Below the pieces are notes generated by a model that searched no databases, was not told the DNA's origin, and saw only the letters and a program-made list of their open reading frames with translations. Source: Paraburkholderia sediminicola (GTDB taxonomy: Bacteria > Pseudomonadota > Gammaproteobacteria > Burkholderiales > Burkholderiaceae). From it: a stretch of 64,000 nt of DNA. Shown one piece after another: positions 1 through 8,905 of this stretch. The translations under genes and the position numbers were made by a program. Location of the stretch: contig NZ_CADIKC010000017.1 of NCBI RefSeq assembly GCF_902859805.1, positions 1 to 64,000 of the forward strand, in the 5' to 3' direction. The stretch's first letter is position 1. The number at the start of each line of letters is the position of its first letter.

Positions 1-98
1 AAGTTGCGTGCATCACGGCGGTTCTCATGACTGCCACAATGCGCAATTTTTATAAGTCAAGTATATGGATGCGGGCCAGATCGGCAACGGCATCCCAC

Positions 99-113
99 GT
101 ATAGCAGCTATAC
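99..113. promoter_or_regulatory. Candidate LysR-type operator palindrome
   Basis: Perfect 15-bp palindrome GTATAGC-A-GCTATAC. Near-identical palindromes lie next to the LysR gene and upstream of the ALDH gene, so this is probably a further operator of the same regulon. It lies 3' of the leftmost gene, so its target is probably a gene to the left of the window. Bases 1-293 hold no convincing gene. Confidence 0.55.
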
Positions 114-293
114 AATTCGGGCAAGACAGAGACGGCGCAAAGAGGGCGCACGGCGGCCCCGATGAGAGACCCCGGTTGGAGCCGGCAGGAATCGCGACTA
201 CCAGTGCTTTCGCCTGTAAGAAAGCCGACCGACCCGACCTTCGACGCAATGCTTGCGTTAGCACCCGGGCTCGGCCTAGCGTTAGGAAAAGCT

Positions 294-1088
294 TCAACTG
301 GCGGGGGACGACCAGCGTTGTTTGAACAATGATCCACCGCGATAAACATCACCCTCAATTCCGGCGGCCCTCAGGCTGTTCCACAGCAACGCCTGCACAG
401 CCGTGACTACCGGTTTTTGAGTAGCCGCTTCGATTGTCTCGATAACTTCATGGGCCCGAAAATTCATGCAGCTCAGCAGCATTCCGTCTGATGTGGGGAC
501 GTCGCTCGCCAAGGCCATTTTGCAGATTTGCTGTGGTGATGGCGAGGCCAGATCAAAAGCGGAACTGATACTAAAGTGCCTTTCCTCGACGACTTCAAGG
601 CCGAGCGCCTCCAGATATCGTCTTTCAAGTTCTGCCAATGCGCTTGCGTAAGGCGACACCAGCGAGATTCGGCGCACACCGAGGACGCGTAATGCACGTG
701 ATATCGCGCCCATAGCGGTCACGCACGGCCGCCCTGATTGCGCGGTAAGTTCGCCTTCAAGATGACGGTCGTAGGCCGCACCCCGGACAATGCTGCTCGC
801 CACGCACGCATAACCAATGACCGAAGGTCGGCACGAAACAATCTGTGCAACCGCGCGCGGCGCGTCCTCTCGGTCCATGATTTCGATCGCATCGGGCGTC
901 AGTGCATCCGGCATCAACATTCTGGCTGTGTGAATCGACGTGCCTTCCGGACAAACAGCATGCAGCCACGTTTCCGCGACAGTGTTGACACTCGGCAGAA
1001 TGACACCAAGACGTACTTGCGGCGTGTGTGGTCCGGCCCCCTCGACGTCATGAAGGTCGCCGTGCGGGAGTGTTGATTCAGAAGACAT
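294..1088 (-). CDS. Maleate isomerase / arylmalonate decarboxylase-like Asp/Glu racemase superfamily protein
   Basis: 264 residues, the usual size for the maleate cis-trans isomerase / arylmalonate decarboxylase family. The N-terminal PSVNT motif (residues 32-36) and the two expected active-site cysteines are visible: C95 in GYACVASS and C207 in LLSCMNF. Family members isomerise maleate-type cis-dicarboxylates or decarboxylate malonates through these cysteines. It is the last gene of a minus-strand run of transporter, GST, amidohydrolase and isomerase, 12 bp after the amidohydrolase. Given the CoA genes upstream, a plausible substrate is a cis-unsaturated diacid such as citraconate, but that is inference. 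A GAGG ribosome site precedes the ATG. Confidence 0.8.
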   Translation of the reverse strand: MSSESTLPHGDLHDVEGAGPHTPQVRLGVILPSVNTVAETWLHAVCPEGTSIHTARMLMPDALTPDAIEIMDREDAPRAVAQIVSCRPSVIGYACVASSIVRGAAYDRHLEGELTAQSGRPCVTAMGAISRALRVLGVRRISLVSPYASALAELERRYLEALGLEVVEERHFSISSAFDLASPSPQQICKMALASDVPTSDGMLLSCMNFRAHEVIETIEAATQKPVVTAVQALLWNSLRAAGIEGDVYRGGSLFKQRWSSPAS

Positions 1089-1100
1089 AGTCAGTGGACC

Positions 1101-1988
1101 TCAGAAGCCGTACAGGCGAGCCGGGTTTCCGACAAGAATCTCCTCGAATTGAGCGGATGTGCCTGCCCAGTCTGCAAGGAGGTCCATGAGCTTGCCAACA
1201 TCGGGCATTGCGCGTGTCCCGAGGAGCGGATGCGGCCAGTCGCTCCCCCAAACGCACCGATCGGGCGCCGCGGAAATCATCTCCTGAATGAAGGGTTTGA
1301 CGTCTTCATGCGGATACACCTTCGCCGACGCGCGATAGCCCGAAAGCTTGACCCACGCCCGTCTCGAATTTAGCAGGCGCAGTAGCGTTTGGAACTCGTC
1401 ACTGTTTGCTCCATTCGCCGGGGTGATCTGACCGATATGATCGATGGAAATTTCGACAGGCAGATCCAGCAGCCGCGATTCGAGTGCGGGGAGCTGTTCT
1501 CCCTTCACCCAGAGTTGGATGTGCCAGCCCAGCGCCTCAATCCGCTTTGCAAGGATCGACAGTTGATCAAGGTCTGTACCACCAGAAATCGCGTTGAATC
1601 GGATGCCGCGGACACCACCGCTTTTAAGTGCCTCAAGCTCTTCGTCCGTAGTATCCGTGTCGATCACGGCGATTCCACGAGCCCGGTCAACTCCAAACTC
1701 CCTGATTGAGTCCAGCAGACAGCGATTATCGGTGCTATAAACGCTCGCCTGTACGACCACGACCCGTTGAATACCCACAGTCGCGGCCATAGCCCGGTAG
1801 TTTTCCACCGTTGCCTCCTGCGGGTTATACATGCGAGGCACCCCAAGCGGATACTTGTCTTGCGGGCCAAATATGTGGAAATGCGTATCGGTCGCGCGCG
1901 CGGGCACCGACACAGAAGGTCGCGAGATATGTTGCGGGCGAGGACTGAACGGAAGTTTCGTAAGATCCGCTTCGTTGGTGTGTGACAT
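1101..1988 (-). CDS. Amidohydrolase family 2 (PDC-lactonase-like TIM-barrel hydrolase)
   Basis: About 295 residues. DTHFHIFG near residues 33-40 is the HxH metal-ligand motif of amidohydrolase-2 proteins; SIDHIGQI and VWGSDWPHP supply the later His and the catalytic Asp. Closest recognisable relatives are 2-pyrone-4,6-dicarboxylate lactonase (LigI) and related lactone or decarboxylating hydrolases; the substrate cannot be fixed from sequence. The ATG at 1988 is preferred over the GTG just before it because GGAG lies 7 bases upstream. It sits between the GST and the isomerase-like gene, probably co-transcribed, in a cytoplasmic diacid or lactone pathway. Confidence 0.8.
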   Translation of the reverse strand: MSHTNEADLTKLPFSPRPQHISRPSVSVPARATDTHFHIFGPQDKYPLGVPRMYNPQEATVENYRAMAATVGIQRVVVVQASVYSTDNRCLLDSIREFGVDRARGIAVIDTDTTDEELEALKSGGVRGIRFNAISGGTDLDQLSILAKRIEALGWHIQLWVKGEQLPALESRLLDLPVEISIDHIGQITPANGANSDEFQTLLRLLNSRRAWVKLSGYRASAKVYPHEDVKPFIQEMISAAPDRCVWGSDWPHPLLGTRAMPDVGKLMDLLADWAGTSAQFEEILVGNPARLYGF

Positions 1989-2082
1989 CACTATGCTCCA
2001 GCTCCTGTCTGATCAGATTGGTCAATCTCGACGCGCAGCAATATTTAAAACTGTTCGATGTTTGCCGGGCTGCATGGTTCAC

Positions 2083-2679
2083 CTATTGGGCCGGCGGGGC
2101 CGTTTCCACAAAGCTCTGCCGAGCCGTATAGGAGGCATGCCACGCGGCTAGAGCAGGGTATTCCTTTCGCCAGGGGATCGCGGGAAAGCGGTAATCCAGA
2201 TAGGACAGTGCGCAAGCAGCCGCTATACCGTCCAGACGGACGCCATCCGGGAGTTGCAGATTAGACATCATTCCGACCGAACGGCGCATCGCCGCCTCCC
2301 AGCGAGCAAGCCAGTGGGCCGAGGGAGCTGTATCGCTCCGACGCTTTTCGAGCACTGATGCAACAGCCGCATCCATGATGCCATCCGCCAGTGCTTGTGT
2401 GCGCAGAACGTCGATCCTTGAGAGAAATTCGACAGGAATCAGACGCGGCTGTGGCGACAGACCGTCGAGGTACTCGCACAACAGCGGGCTATCGAAAAGC
2501 GAGCCATGCTCAAGCTCGACAGCTGGTACCTTGGCAAGGGGGTTGAGCGCCAGCAACTCTTGCCCGTTATCGTGCGGGTTCGTCACGAATTCCTGGAAGC
2601 GAGCGGTGAGATGCTTTTCTCGAATAACGACGCGAACTTTCCTCGCAAAGGGTGACCCGGGGCTATAGAGCAGCTTCAT
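2083..2679 (-). CDS. Glutathione S-transferase family protein
   Basis: The thioredoxin-fold N-terminus opens with MKLLYSPGSPFARKVRV, the usual GST start, and the glutathione-site motif VPAVEL..GSLFDSPLL follows near residues 52-68. The C-terminal half is helical. About 198 residues. A longer reading frame would overlap the transporter stop codon, so the internal ATG at 2679 is chosen. In catabolic operons such proteins often act as maleylacetoacetate/maleylpyruvate-type isomerases or dehalogenases; its position beside a maleate-isomerase-like gene and a diacid transporter is compatible, but the reaction is unknown. Confidence 0.85.
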   Translation of the reverse strand: MKLLYSPGSPFARKVRVVIREKHLTARFQEFVTNPHDNGQELLALNPLAKVPAVELEHGSLFDSPLLCEYLDGLSPQPRLIPVEFLSRIDVLRTQALADGIMDAAVASVLEKRRSDTAPSAHWLARWEAAMRRSVGMMSNLQLPDGVRLDGIAAACALSYLDYRFPAIPWRKEYPALAAWHASYTARQSFVETAPPAQ

Positions 2680-2695
2680 TTCGGTTACCTGCCTT

Positions 2696-4378
2696 TTATA
2701 CGTGAACGTCAACGTTCTTTGTTTCTCTCAGGAACAGCACGGCTACGACCGTCGAGACGGCAATGACGATTGTCGGATACCAAAGGCCGGAATAAATGTT
2801 ACCGATCTGTGCAATCAGCGCGAAAGATACAGTTGGCTGCAAGCCACCAAGCCAACCCGTCGCGACGTGATAGGGAACGGAAAACGATGTATAGCGGATA
2901 CGCGCCGGAAAAAGTTCAACGAGTGTTGCACCAACGACACTGTAGGTTGCCGCCGCGTAACCCATGAGTAAAACGAGCAACGCCAGAACGCCGAAATAAT
3001 TGATCTCTGTAGGAGCCGCGCTAGCAGGATACCCCGCTTGCTTCAGGGCCACCGCGATGGATGACCGGAATGACTTGTCGGCACCAGCCGATTCAGCGGG
3101 CGTCATCGACGAGGCGGCGTAGGATCTGATCACAGTGTTTCCAAGCTCGACGGTGGCAATGCTTCCGGCCGTCGCGCCAACCGTCTCATAGTTCGCGCCG
3201 CTCTGAGCAAGCAACTGCTTCGCCACATCGCATGAACTCGTGAATCTTTTTGTGCCAGTCGGATTGAACTGGAAAGAACATTCCGAAAGGTCCGCGTGCA
3301 GGATTACCGGGGCCAGTTTTTGCGCTCGTTCAAGTGCTGGATTGGCGTAATGTGTCAGACCTTTATAGATAGGAAAGAACGTCGCACCGGCAAGGATCAA
3401 ACCGAACAACAACACCGGCTTTCGTCCAACCCGGTCCGACAACGCGCCAAAGACCACAAACAGTGGGCAGCCAATCATCAGCGCCACCATCACCAGCGTA
3501 TTTGCCGTTTTGCTATCAACCTTGAGAGTTTGCGTCAGAAAGAACAGCGGGAAGAACTGGCAGGTAAAATAGATCACGGTTTGGCCGGCACAAACGCCGC
3601 CCAGGGCAATCAGGACTACGCGCAAATTTTTCCAGTTGCCGAATGCCTCTCGAAGAGGCGCGCGGGACGAAGTCCCCTGCTCCTTCATCTTTTTAAAGAT
3701 TGGCGATTCGTGAAGCGATGCACGAATCTTTAACGACACAACTAGCAGCGGCAATGACACCAGAAAGGGAATGCGCCAGCCCCATACCGAGAAGTGGTCG
3801 CCAGTTACGAACGTGGTCGCAATGACCACGACAAGCGCAAGCAGCATTCCGGCAGTGCCCGTGGTCTGGATCCAGGACGTGTAAAACCCGCGTTTTCCTT
3901 TCGGCGCATGCTCCGAAACGTAAACGGCAGCGCCGCCGTATTCGCCACCGATCGCCAGGCCCTGAAGAAGCCGAAGGCCGACCAGCAGAACAGGCGCCAG
4001 GATGCCAGCCACCTCATAGGTCGGCAACAGCCCAGTGCCAAACGTCGCGCCACCCATGATCACGATCGTCACCAGAAAGGTGTACTTTCGGCCGATCATG
4101 TCTCCGATACGTCCGAAGATGACAGCGCCAAGCGGGCGAACGATGAACCCGGCACCAAAGCCCATCAATGCCAGAATGAATGCGGATGTCGGGTCGAGCC
4201 CTGCAAAAAATCGCTTCGCTACGACGGTCGCAACCAGTCCATAAACGTAGAAGTCGTACCACTCAAACAGCGTACCCAGCGACGCACCGAGTACCGCCGA
4301 CCGGGCTTCGGACTTCGACATCTGTAAAGCAGAAGCGTTGGTGGAACCGCCGACGGCCTGTTCAAGCATGGACTGCAT
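2696..4378 (-). CDS. MFS transporter, metabolite:H+ symporter (MHS) family
   Basis: 560 residues with a 12-segment MFS pattern, the loop motif GRIGDMIGRK between helices 2 and 3, and GALSDRVGRKP in the second half, both typical of the MHS family (KgtP, ShiA, ProP), which import organic acids by proton symport. It is longer than usual because of a roughly 120-residue hydrophilic insertion after the ninth helix or so, containing two cysteines (SECSF and SSCDV). AGGAG lies 7 bases before the ATG. First gene of the run that continues to the GST, amidohydrolase and isomerase, so it likely brings in the acid they process. Confidence 0.9.
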   Translation of the reverse strand: MQSMLEQAVGGSTNASALQMSKSEARSAVLGASLGTLFEWYDFYVYGLVATVVAKRFFAGLDPTSAFILALMGFGAGFIVRPLGAVIFGRIGDMIGRKYTFLVTIVIMGGATFGTGLLPTYEVAGILAPVLLVGLRLLQGLAIGGEYGGAAVYVSEHAPKGKRGFYTSWIQTTGTAGMLLALVVVIATTFVTGDHFSVWGWRIPFLVSLPLLVVSLKIRASLHESPIFKKMKEQGTSSRAPLREAFGNWKNLRVVLIALGGVCAGQTVIYFTCQFFPLFFLTQTLKVDSKTANTLVMVALMIGCPLFVVFGALSDRVGRKPVLLFGLILAGATFFPIYKGLTHYANPALERAQKLAPVILHADLSECSFQFNPTGTKRFTSSCDVAKQLLAQSGANYETVGATAGSIATVELGNTVIRSYAASSMTPAESAGADKSFRSSIAVALKQAGYPASAAPTEINYFGVLALLVLLMGYAAATYSVVGATLVELFPARIRYTSFSVPYHVATGWLGGLQPTVSFALIAQIGNIYSGLWYPTIVIAVSTVVAVLFLRETKNVDVHV

Positions 4379-4493
4379 CTTTGTCTCCTGTCAGTGGCGT
4401 ATTCGTTACGCCAGGCGAGCAGCTGTAATCGCTGCTTCAATAACCACATCACGTTGCCGCAAAAACCCACTCCTGGGGATCTTCTCCTATCGG

Positions 4494-4526
4494 GAGAAAA
4501 AAGGGCACCGCCCTTTCGGGCGGTGC
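4494..4526 (-). terminator. Rho-independent terminator after the AraC gene
   Basis: Stem GCACCGCCC / GGGCGGTGC with a TTTC loop; the minus strand then reads into a T-run (plus-strand A-run at 4496-4502). It follows the AraC gene stop at 4578 and separates it from the transporter operon. Confidence 0.85.
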
Positions 4527-4577
4527 GCCAAACGCGCCTCTCGCGGCAGCGTAAACCCCTGGAACTTGCACCTGCAT

Positions 4578-5291
4578 CTATACTTCCAACGAACCGCCGC
4601 TCCGACTCGATACTGCTCCGATGAAACGCATCGGACTCGCACCGATGATGGCGTCAAGCTCAACCAGCAATTCCGACGTCATAAGCCGCTCCAGTTCACG
4701 ACGATCGCGCCATCCATCTGCAAATACTCCCTGGATAGCCGCCCCTCCCTCACCGAGCAAACAGAACAGGGTTCTCATCAGCCGTTGCTTGGTCACAATC
4801 TGCGTGAAACTCGCATTCTGTGTGAAAAGGATCACTTGCAACTGCCTGACGCTACAGCCCATCTGCCTGGCCACGAGATCCAGTTGCCAGTTACAACCCG
4901 GATCTGCAAACACTGCCTTCGCCAGCGCGAGGGCGACGCCTGACCCAGCAACTTCTGCTGAACCGACGGGATCGGCTTTGTCTCCAGCGACCCAGCAACT
5001 GGCCGCGACGCACCCGTGTGCGTCCGGAGCAAGTGACATGGCGAACGCGTTCCACGCGTCAACGGTTACTAACCCCTGCTTTGGACGAACAACCCTGCCG
5101 CTGACCTCCAAACTCAAACTGCCTCGTTCGACAAGGCACCGCAACCGGAAAGGCAGTAGGAGGTTGCGCAACCGCAGCGGCCGGGATGCACGAACCGGAT
5201 AGTGATATTCCTGGAACGCCACATGGTCATGAGAGAAATCGCCGGATCGATCTCTGTATCCGCACACAGTCTCAGACACCGTAAGCTCCAA
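4578..5291 (-). CDS. AraC-type helix-turn-helix regulator
   Basis: 237 residues. The C-terminal half carries an AraC-like DNA-binding region: LDLVARQMGCSVRQLQ as the first helix-turn-helix and SFTQIVTKQRL following, where GxSFxxxxxxxRL is the family signature. The N-terminal half resembles a small ligand-sensing domain but is not assignable. The start is TTG with AGGA five bases upstream. It begins 18 bp after the ThDP-enzyme stop and is probably co-transcribed with it; a strong terminator follows. Likely regulates the neighbouring transporter operon (inference). Confidence 0.75.
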   Translation of the reverse strand: MELTVSETVCGYRDRSGDFSHDHVAFQEYHYPVRASRPLRLRNLLLPFRLRCLVERGSLSLEVSGRVVRPKQGLVTVDAWNAFAMSLAPDAHGCVAASCWVAGDKADPVGSAEVAGSGVALALAKAVFADPGCNWQLDLVARQMGCSVRQLQVILFTQNASFTQIVTKQRLMRTLFCLLGEGGAAIQGVFADGWRDRRELERLMTSELLVELDAIIGASPMRFIGAVSSRSGGSLEV

Positions 5292-5309
5292 CCGTTCCTG
5301 AGACGCGCT

Positions 5310-6986
5310 TCAGTCGCCGGAGCGGGTCCCATTCTCACCAGCCTTCGCGGGGAGAATGGCCGTCAAACTCGAGCACACTTCGATCAGGTACGGTTGCCTC
5401 GATTCCAGTCCACGATTCAAGGCGGCATCAACCTGGTCCAGTTCCGTGACCTGCTCCGAGATGACGCCATAAGCTCTCGCGAGCGCAACGAAGTCCGGAT
5501 TGCTCAGCGACGTACCAACATGTCGGCCTGGATAGGTCTTGTCCTGATGCACCCGGATCGAGCCATAACAGTTGTTGTTCGACAGGACGAACAGAATCGG
5601 CAGTTTCCGCTCGACCGCAGCGATGATTTCATTGCCAGTCATCAGGAAGCCGCCGTCACCCACAAGGCACACAACCGGCCGCGTCGGCATGCGCAGCTGG
5701 GACGCGATGGCCGAAGGTGTGCCGTATCCCATCGCACCGGATAGCGGAGACATCAGGCGCTGCGGAAATACGAAAGAGAAATGCCGATACACGGGAGCCG
5801 CAAATGTACCTGCGTCCAGACAGACAACCAGATCGCGCGGCGCGACTTTCGCGAGCCGCTCGACCACCTTCACAAATGGCACTCCATCCGCAACGTCCGG
5901 CGATGGCCAGGCAGCGATCTTCCGGTGAATTGAATTGATCTGAGCCGCCCATTCCCTGCACTCGGCTGGAATATCATGGCCCGCTTCTGCGCATAGCTGG
6001 CGGGCAAAACCTGCAGCGTCGCAAACGAGCCCGACGTCCGGCACGAAGTGGAGGCCAACGATATGATCGTCCGGATAAACGTGTACGAACCGCTGCGACG
6101 GTCTGGGTAGCTGAGGAAAACGGTACCCCTGGCTGGTAATGTCGCCGAGTCGAGTCCCAAGCGCAATGACGAGGTCGCTCGACTCAAACGCCGCAATCTG
6201 ATTGCTCGGGTTCACCAGACCCAGATCCCCGGCGAAAAGCTCGTGTGTGTTGGGGAAGATGTCATGTTGACGGAAAGAGACAGCAACAGGGATGTGGAAT
6301 TTCTCTGCCAGCGCCCGCAACGCATCACGGCCATCTTCCGTATCCAGCGCACCGCCCGCCACAAGTAGCGGCCGTTTCGCTTCCTTGATCATCTTCAAGA
6401 CAGCCCAGACACTGTCCTCACTCGCGACAGCAGTTGCCTGCGGCGGGGTCGTCCATTCCGGCATTTCAACCGTCTGTTGCTGGATATCTTCGGGCACCAC
6501 AAGCACAACCGGGCCCGGCGTCCCGGAGCACGCCATCCGGACGGCCTTATAGGCACACTCTGCCAACTTCGAAGGCTCGGTAACCTCGCAGACCCACTTC
6601 GCCACCGAACCGAACATTTTCTGGTAGTCGATTTCCTGGAAGGCCTCTTTTCGCAGGTCAGCCTTCGGGATCTGGCCGATCACCAGGATCAGGGGGACCG
6701 CGTCCTGCTGTGCGGTGTGTACAGCGATCGATGCATTGGTCGCGCCAGGCCCGCGGCTTACCATCACGACGCCCGGTTTACGTGTGAGCCGACCATCCGC
6801 GCATGCCATGAAACCGGCTCCGCCTTCGTGCCGACACGTCACAACGTCAATCTGTGGAAAGTCGTTCAGCGCGTCGAGAATGCCAAGGTAGCTCTCGCCG
6901 GGAACGAGAAATACGCGATCGATTCCATTTGACGCGAATACGGAGAGCATCGCGTGGGCGGACGTGTTTGTCGTGACGGAATTCAT
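5310..6986 (-). CDS. Thiamine diphosphate-dependent enzyme, acetolactate synthase / decarboxylase-like
   Basis: About 558 residues with the three-domain IlvB-like layout: Pyr domain with the catalytic Glu in CRHEGGAGF (E54), a central domain, and a PP domain with GDGGFLMTGNEI and NNNCYGSI, the GDG...NN motif that binds Mg-ThDP. The family includes acetolactate synthase, oxalyl-CoA decarboxylase, benzoylformate decarboxylase and sulfoacetaldehyde acetyltransferase. No small regulatory subunit is nearby, which argues against a biosynthetic acetolactate synthase. The ATG at 6986 is chosen because the family start (HAMLSVFASNGIDRVF) follows. An operator-like site lies upstream at 7076-7092. It may act on a 2-oxoacid or acyl-CoA from the pathway. 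Confidence 0.85.
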   Translation of the reverse strand: MNSVTTNTSAHAMLSVFASNGIDRVFLVPGESYLGILDALNDFPQIDVVTCRHEGGAGFMACADGRLTRKPGVVMVSRGPGATNASIAVHTAQQDAVPLILVIGQIPKADLRKEAFQEIDYQKMFGSVAKWVCEVTEPSKLAECAYKAVRMACSGTPGPVVLVVPEDIQQQTVEMPEWTTPPQATAVASEDSVWAVLKMIKEAKRPLLVAGGALDTEDGRDALRALAEKFHIPVAVSFRQHDIFPNTHELFAGDLGLVNPSNQIAAFESSDLVIALGTRLGDITSQGYRFPQLPRPSQRFVHVYPDDHIVGLHFVPDVGLVCDAAGFARQLCAEAGHDIPAECREWAAQINSIHRKIAAWPSPDVADGVPFVKVVERLAKVAPRDLVVCLDAGTFAAPVYRHFSFVFPQRLMSPLSGAMGYGTPSAIASQLRMPTRPVVCLVGDGGFLMTGNEIIAAVERKLPILFVLSNNNCYGSIRVHQDKTYPGRHVGTSLSNPDFVALARAYGVISEQVTELDQVDAALNRGLESRQPYLIEVCSSLTAILPAKAGENGTRSGD

Positions 6987-7075
6987 GGTTAATCCTGCGG
7001 CAATTAGCCTGCGTTTCAAGAGGTGGCGTTCAATCGTATCTTTGTTCAATTGCACCACTGGTTCAATCGAACTTG

Positions 7076-7092
7076 GCGTATATCAGCTATGC
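7076..7092. promoter_or_regulatory. Candidate operator (imperfect copy of the LysR-type palindrome)
   Basis: GCGTATATCAGCTATGC lies between the etfA stop and the start of the ThDP gene. Its right 13 bases, ATATCAGCTATGC, are identical to the right half of the site next to the LysR gene at 13192-13215. Probably controls the ThDP-enzyme/AraC transcript. Confidence 0.5.
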
Positions 7093-7111
7093 CGATCACG
7101 GTGAAGCATCG

Positions 7112-8056
7112 CTACAGGGGGTCATTCAGGGCATCCACCAATTCGGGCACGGCGGTGAACAGATCTGCGACGAGGCCATAATCCGCGACGCTGAAGATCG
7201 GCGCTTCTTCGTCCTTGTTGATCGCGACGATTACCTTTGAATCCTTCATCCCCGCCAGATGCTGGATCGCGCCCGAGATGCCGACTGCGACGTAAAGCTG
7301 CGGCGCGACGATCTTGCCGGTCTGGCCGACCTGGTAGTCGTTGGGTACAAAACCAGCGTCGACAGCAGCCCGGGACGCGCCCATCGCCGCGCCGAGCTTG
7401 TCGGCCAGCGGCTCCAGCACCTTCGTGTAATTCTCGCCACTACCCAGACCACGGCCACCCGACACGATGACGTGCGCCGACGTCAGTTCCGGACGGTCCA
7501 GCTTCGTCACTTCGCGGCTTACGAACGCCGAGAGGCCTACGTCGGCTGCGGCTTCGATCTTCTCGACCGATGCACTGCCACCTTCCGCTGCGACCGGGTC
7601 AAAACCCGTTGAACGCACCGTGATCACCTTGATCGGATCAGCCGATTGCACGATCGCGATCGCATTGCCTGCGTAAATCGGGCGTTCGAACGTATCGGCG
7701 GAATCAACGGCGGTGATGTCGCTGATCTGCGTGACGTCCAACTTCGCGGCGATGCGCGGCGCGATGTTCTTGCCGTAAGCCGTAGCGGGCGCGAGGATGT
7801 GCGAGTAATCCTTCGCGACGTTCAGCACCGTCGCCTCGACGTTTTCCGCGAGGCCAGCGGCCAGTTGCGGCGCGTCGGCGAGCAGCACTTTCGCGACGCC
7901 TGCGATTTCCCCAGCGGCGTCGGCGACTGCCTGCGCGTTGTGGCCAGCCACCAGCACATGAACGTCGCCGCCAATCTTCTGCGCAGCGGCCACCGTGTTC
8001 AGCGTCGCAGCCTTGATTGACGCGTTGTCGTGTTCAGCAATTACCAGAATCGTCAT
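7112..8056 (-). CDS. etfA: Electron transfer flavoprotein alpha subunit
   Basis: About 314 residues, the normal EtfA length. MTILVIAEHDNASIKAATLN opens the alpha-subunit N-terminal domain; the C-terminal FAD domain shows VSGGRGLGSGENY, GASRAAVDAG and the QVGQTGKIVAPQLYVAVGIS region. EtfAB takes electrons from acyl-CoA dehydrogenases and passes them to ETF-quinone oxidoreductase. The ATG at 8056 is the family start. It directly follows etfB. The extra plasmid-borne pair close to an acyl-CoA dehydrogenase suggests a dedicated electron acceptor for that enzyme. Confidence 0.95.
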   Translation of the reverse strand: MTILVIAEHDNASIKAATLNTVAAAQKIGGDVHVLVAGHNAQAVADAAGEIAGVAKVLLADAPQLAAGLAENVEATVLNVAKDYSHILAPATAYGKNIAPRIAAKLDVTQISDITAVDSADTFERPIYAGNAIAIVQSADPIKVITVRSTGFDPVAAEGGSASVEKIEAAADVGLSAFVSREVTKLDRPELTSAHVIVSGGRGLGSGENYTKVLEPLADKLGAAMGASRAAVDAGFVPNDYQVGQTGKIVAPQLYVAVGISGAIQHLAGMKDSKVIVAINKDEEAPIFSVADYGLVADLFTAVPELVDALNDPL

Positions 8057-8082
8057 TTCATTCGTCTCCGCGTGTCCGTCGA

Positions 8083-8832
8083 TCAAAGCACTTTGGCTTC
8101 GGTCTTCAGCTTCTCGACCAGCGCCTTCACGTCGGCCACCTTCACGCCAGCCGAGCGCTTCGGCGGCTCGCTGACCTTCAGCGTCTTCAGACGCGGAGTG
8201 ACATCGACGCCCAGATCTTCGGGCTTCACGGTTTCCAGCGGCTTCTTCTTCGCCTTCATGATGTTCGGCAGCGTCACGTAGCGCGGCTCGTTCAGGCGCA
8301 GATCGGTCGTGACCACAGCGGGAAGCGTCAGCGACAACGTTTCCGCGCCACCATCCACTTCACGCGACACCGTCGCCTTGCCATCCGCCACGACAACCTT
8401 CGACGCAAACGTCGCCTGCGGCAGATTCGCCAACGCTGCGAGCATCTGGCCCGTCTGGTTGGAGTCGTCGTCGATCGCCTGCTTGCCGAGGATCACCAGT
8501 TGAGGCCGTTCCTTGTCGACCAGCGCCTTGAGCAGCTTGGCGACAGCCAGCGGCTGCAGGTCTTCGTTCGATTCGATCAGGATCGCGCGGTCCGCGCCGA
8601 TCGCCAGCGCCGTACGCAGCGTTTCCTGACATTGCGCAACGCCTGCCGACACAACGATCACTTCGGTCACCACGCCCGCTTCCTTGAGGCGAACGGCTTC
8701 TTCAACAGCGATCTCGTCAAACGGATTCATCGACATTTTCACGTTCGAGAGATCGACACCCGTGTTGTCCGACTTCACGCGAACCTTCACGTTGTAGTCG
8801 ACCACCCTCTTCACCGATACCAGCGCTTTCAT
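8083..8832 (-). CDS. etfB: Electron transfer flavoprotein beta subunit
   Basis: 249 residues starting MKALVSVKRVVDYNVKVRVK, the standard EtfB start; the frame is open upstream but those residues match nothing. NPFDEIAVEEAVRLKE and GKQAIDDDSNQTGQMLA are family landmarks around the AMP-binding region. Partner of EtfA, whose gene starts 26 bp downstream. It lies 73 bp after the CoA-ester lyase, so it may be in the same transcript as the CoA genes or have its own promoter in that gap. Confidence 0.95.
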   Translation of the reverse strand: MKALVSVKRVVDYNVKVRVKSDNTGVDLSNVKMSMNPFDEIAVEEAVRLKEAGVVTEVIVVSAGVAQCQETLRTALAIGADRAILIESNEDLQPLAVAKLLKALVDKERPQLVILGKQAIDDDSNQTGQMLAALANLPQATFASKVVVADGKATVSREVDGGAETLSLTLPAVVTTDLRLNEPRYVTLPNIMKAKKKPLETVKPEDLGVDVTPRLKTLKVSEPPKRSAGVKVADVKALVEKLKTEAKVL

Positions 8833-8905
8833 TGCGATACCCTCTTCAATTGAGTCGACCGGCCCGCCGTGAACTCGCACTAAGGCGTGCCATTTCGACC
8901 CCTTC

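Noticed and set aside
8017..8853. Long plus-strand frame opposite etfB
   Set aside because: Antisense shadow of etfB; the EtfB motifs are unambiguous.
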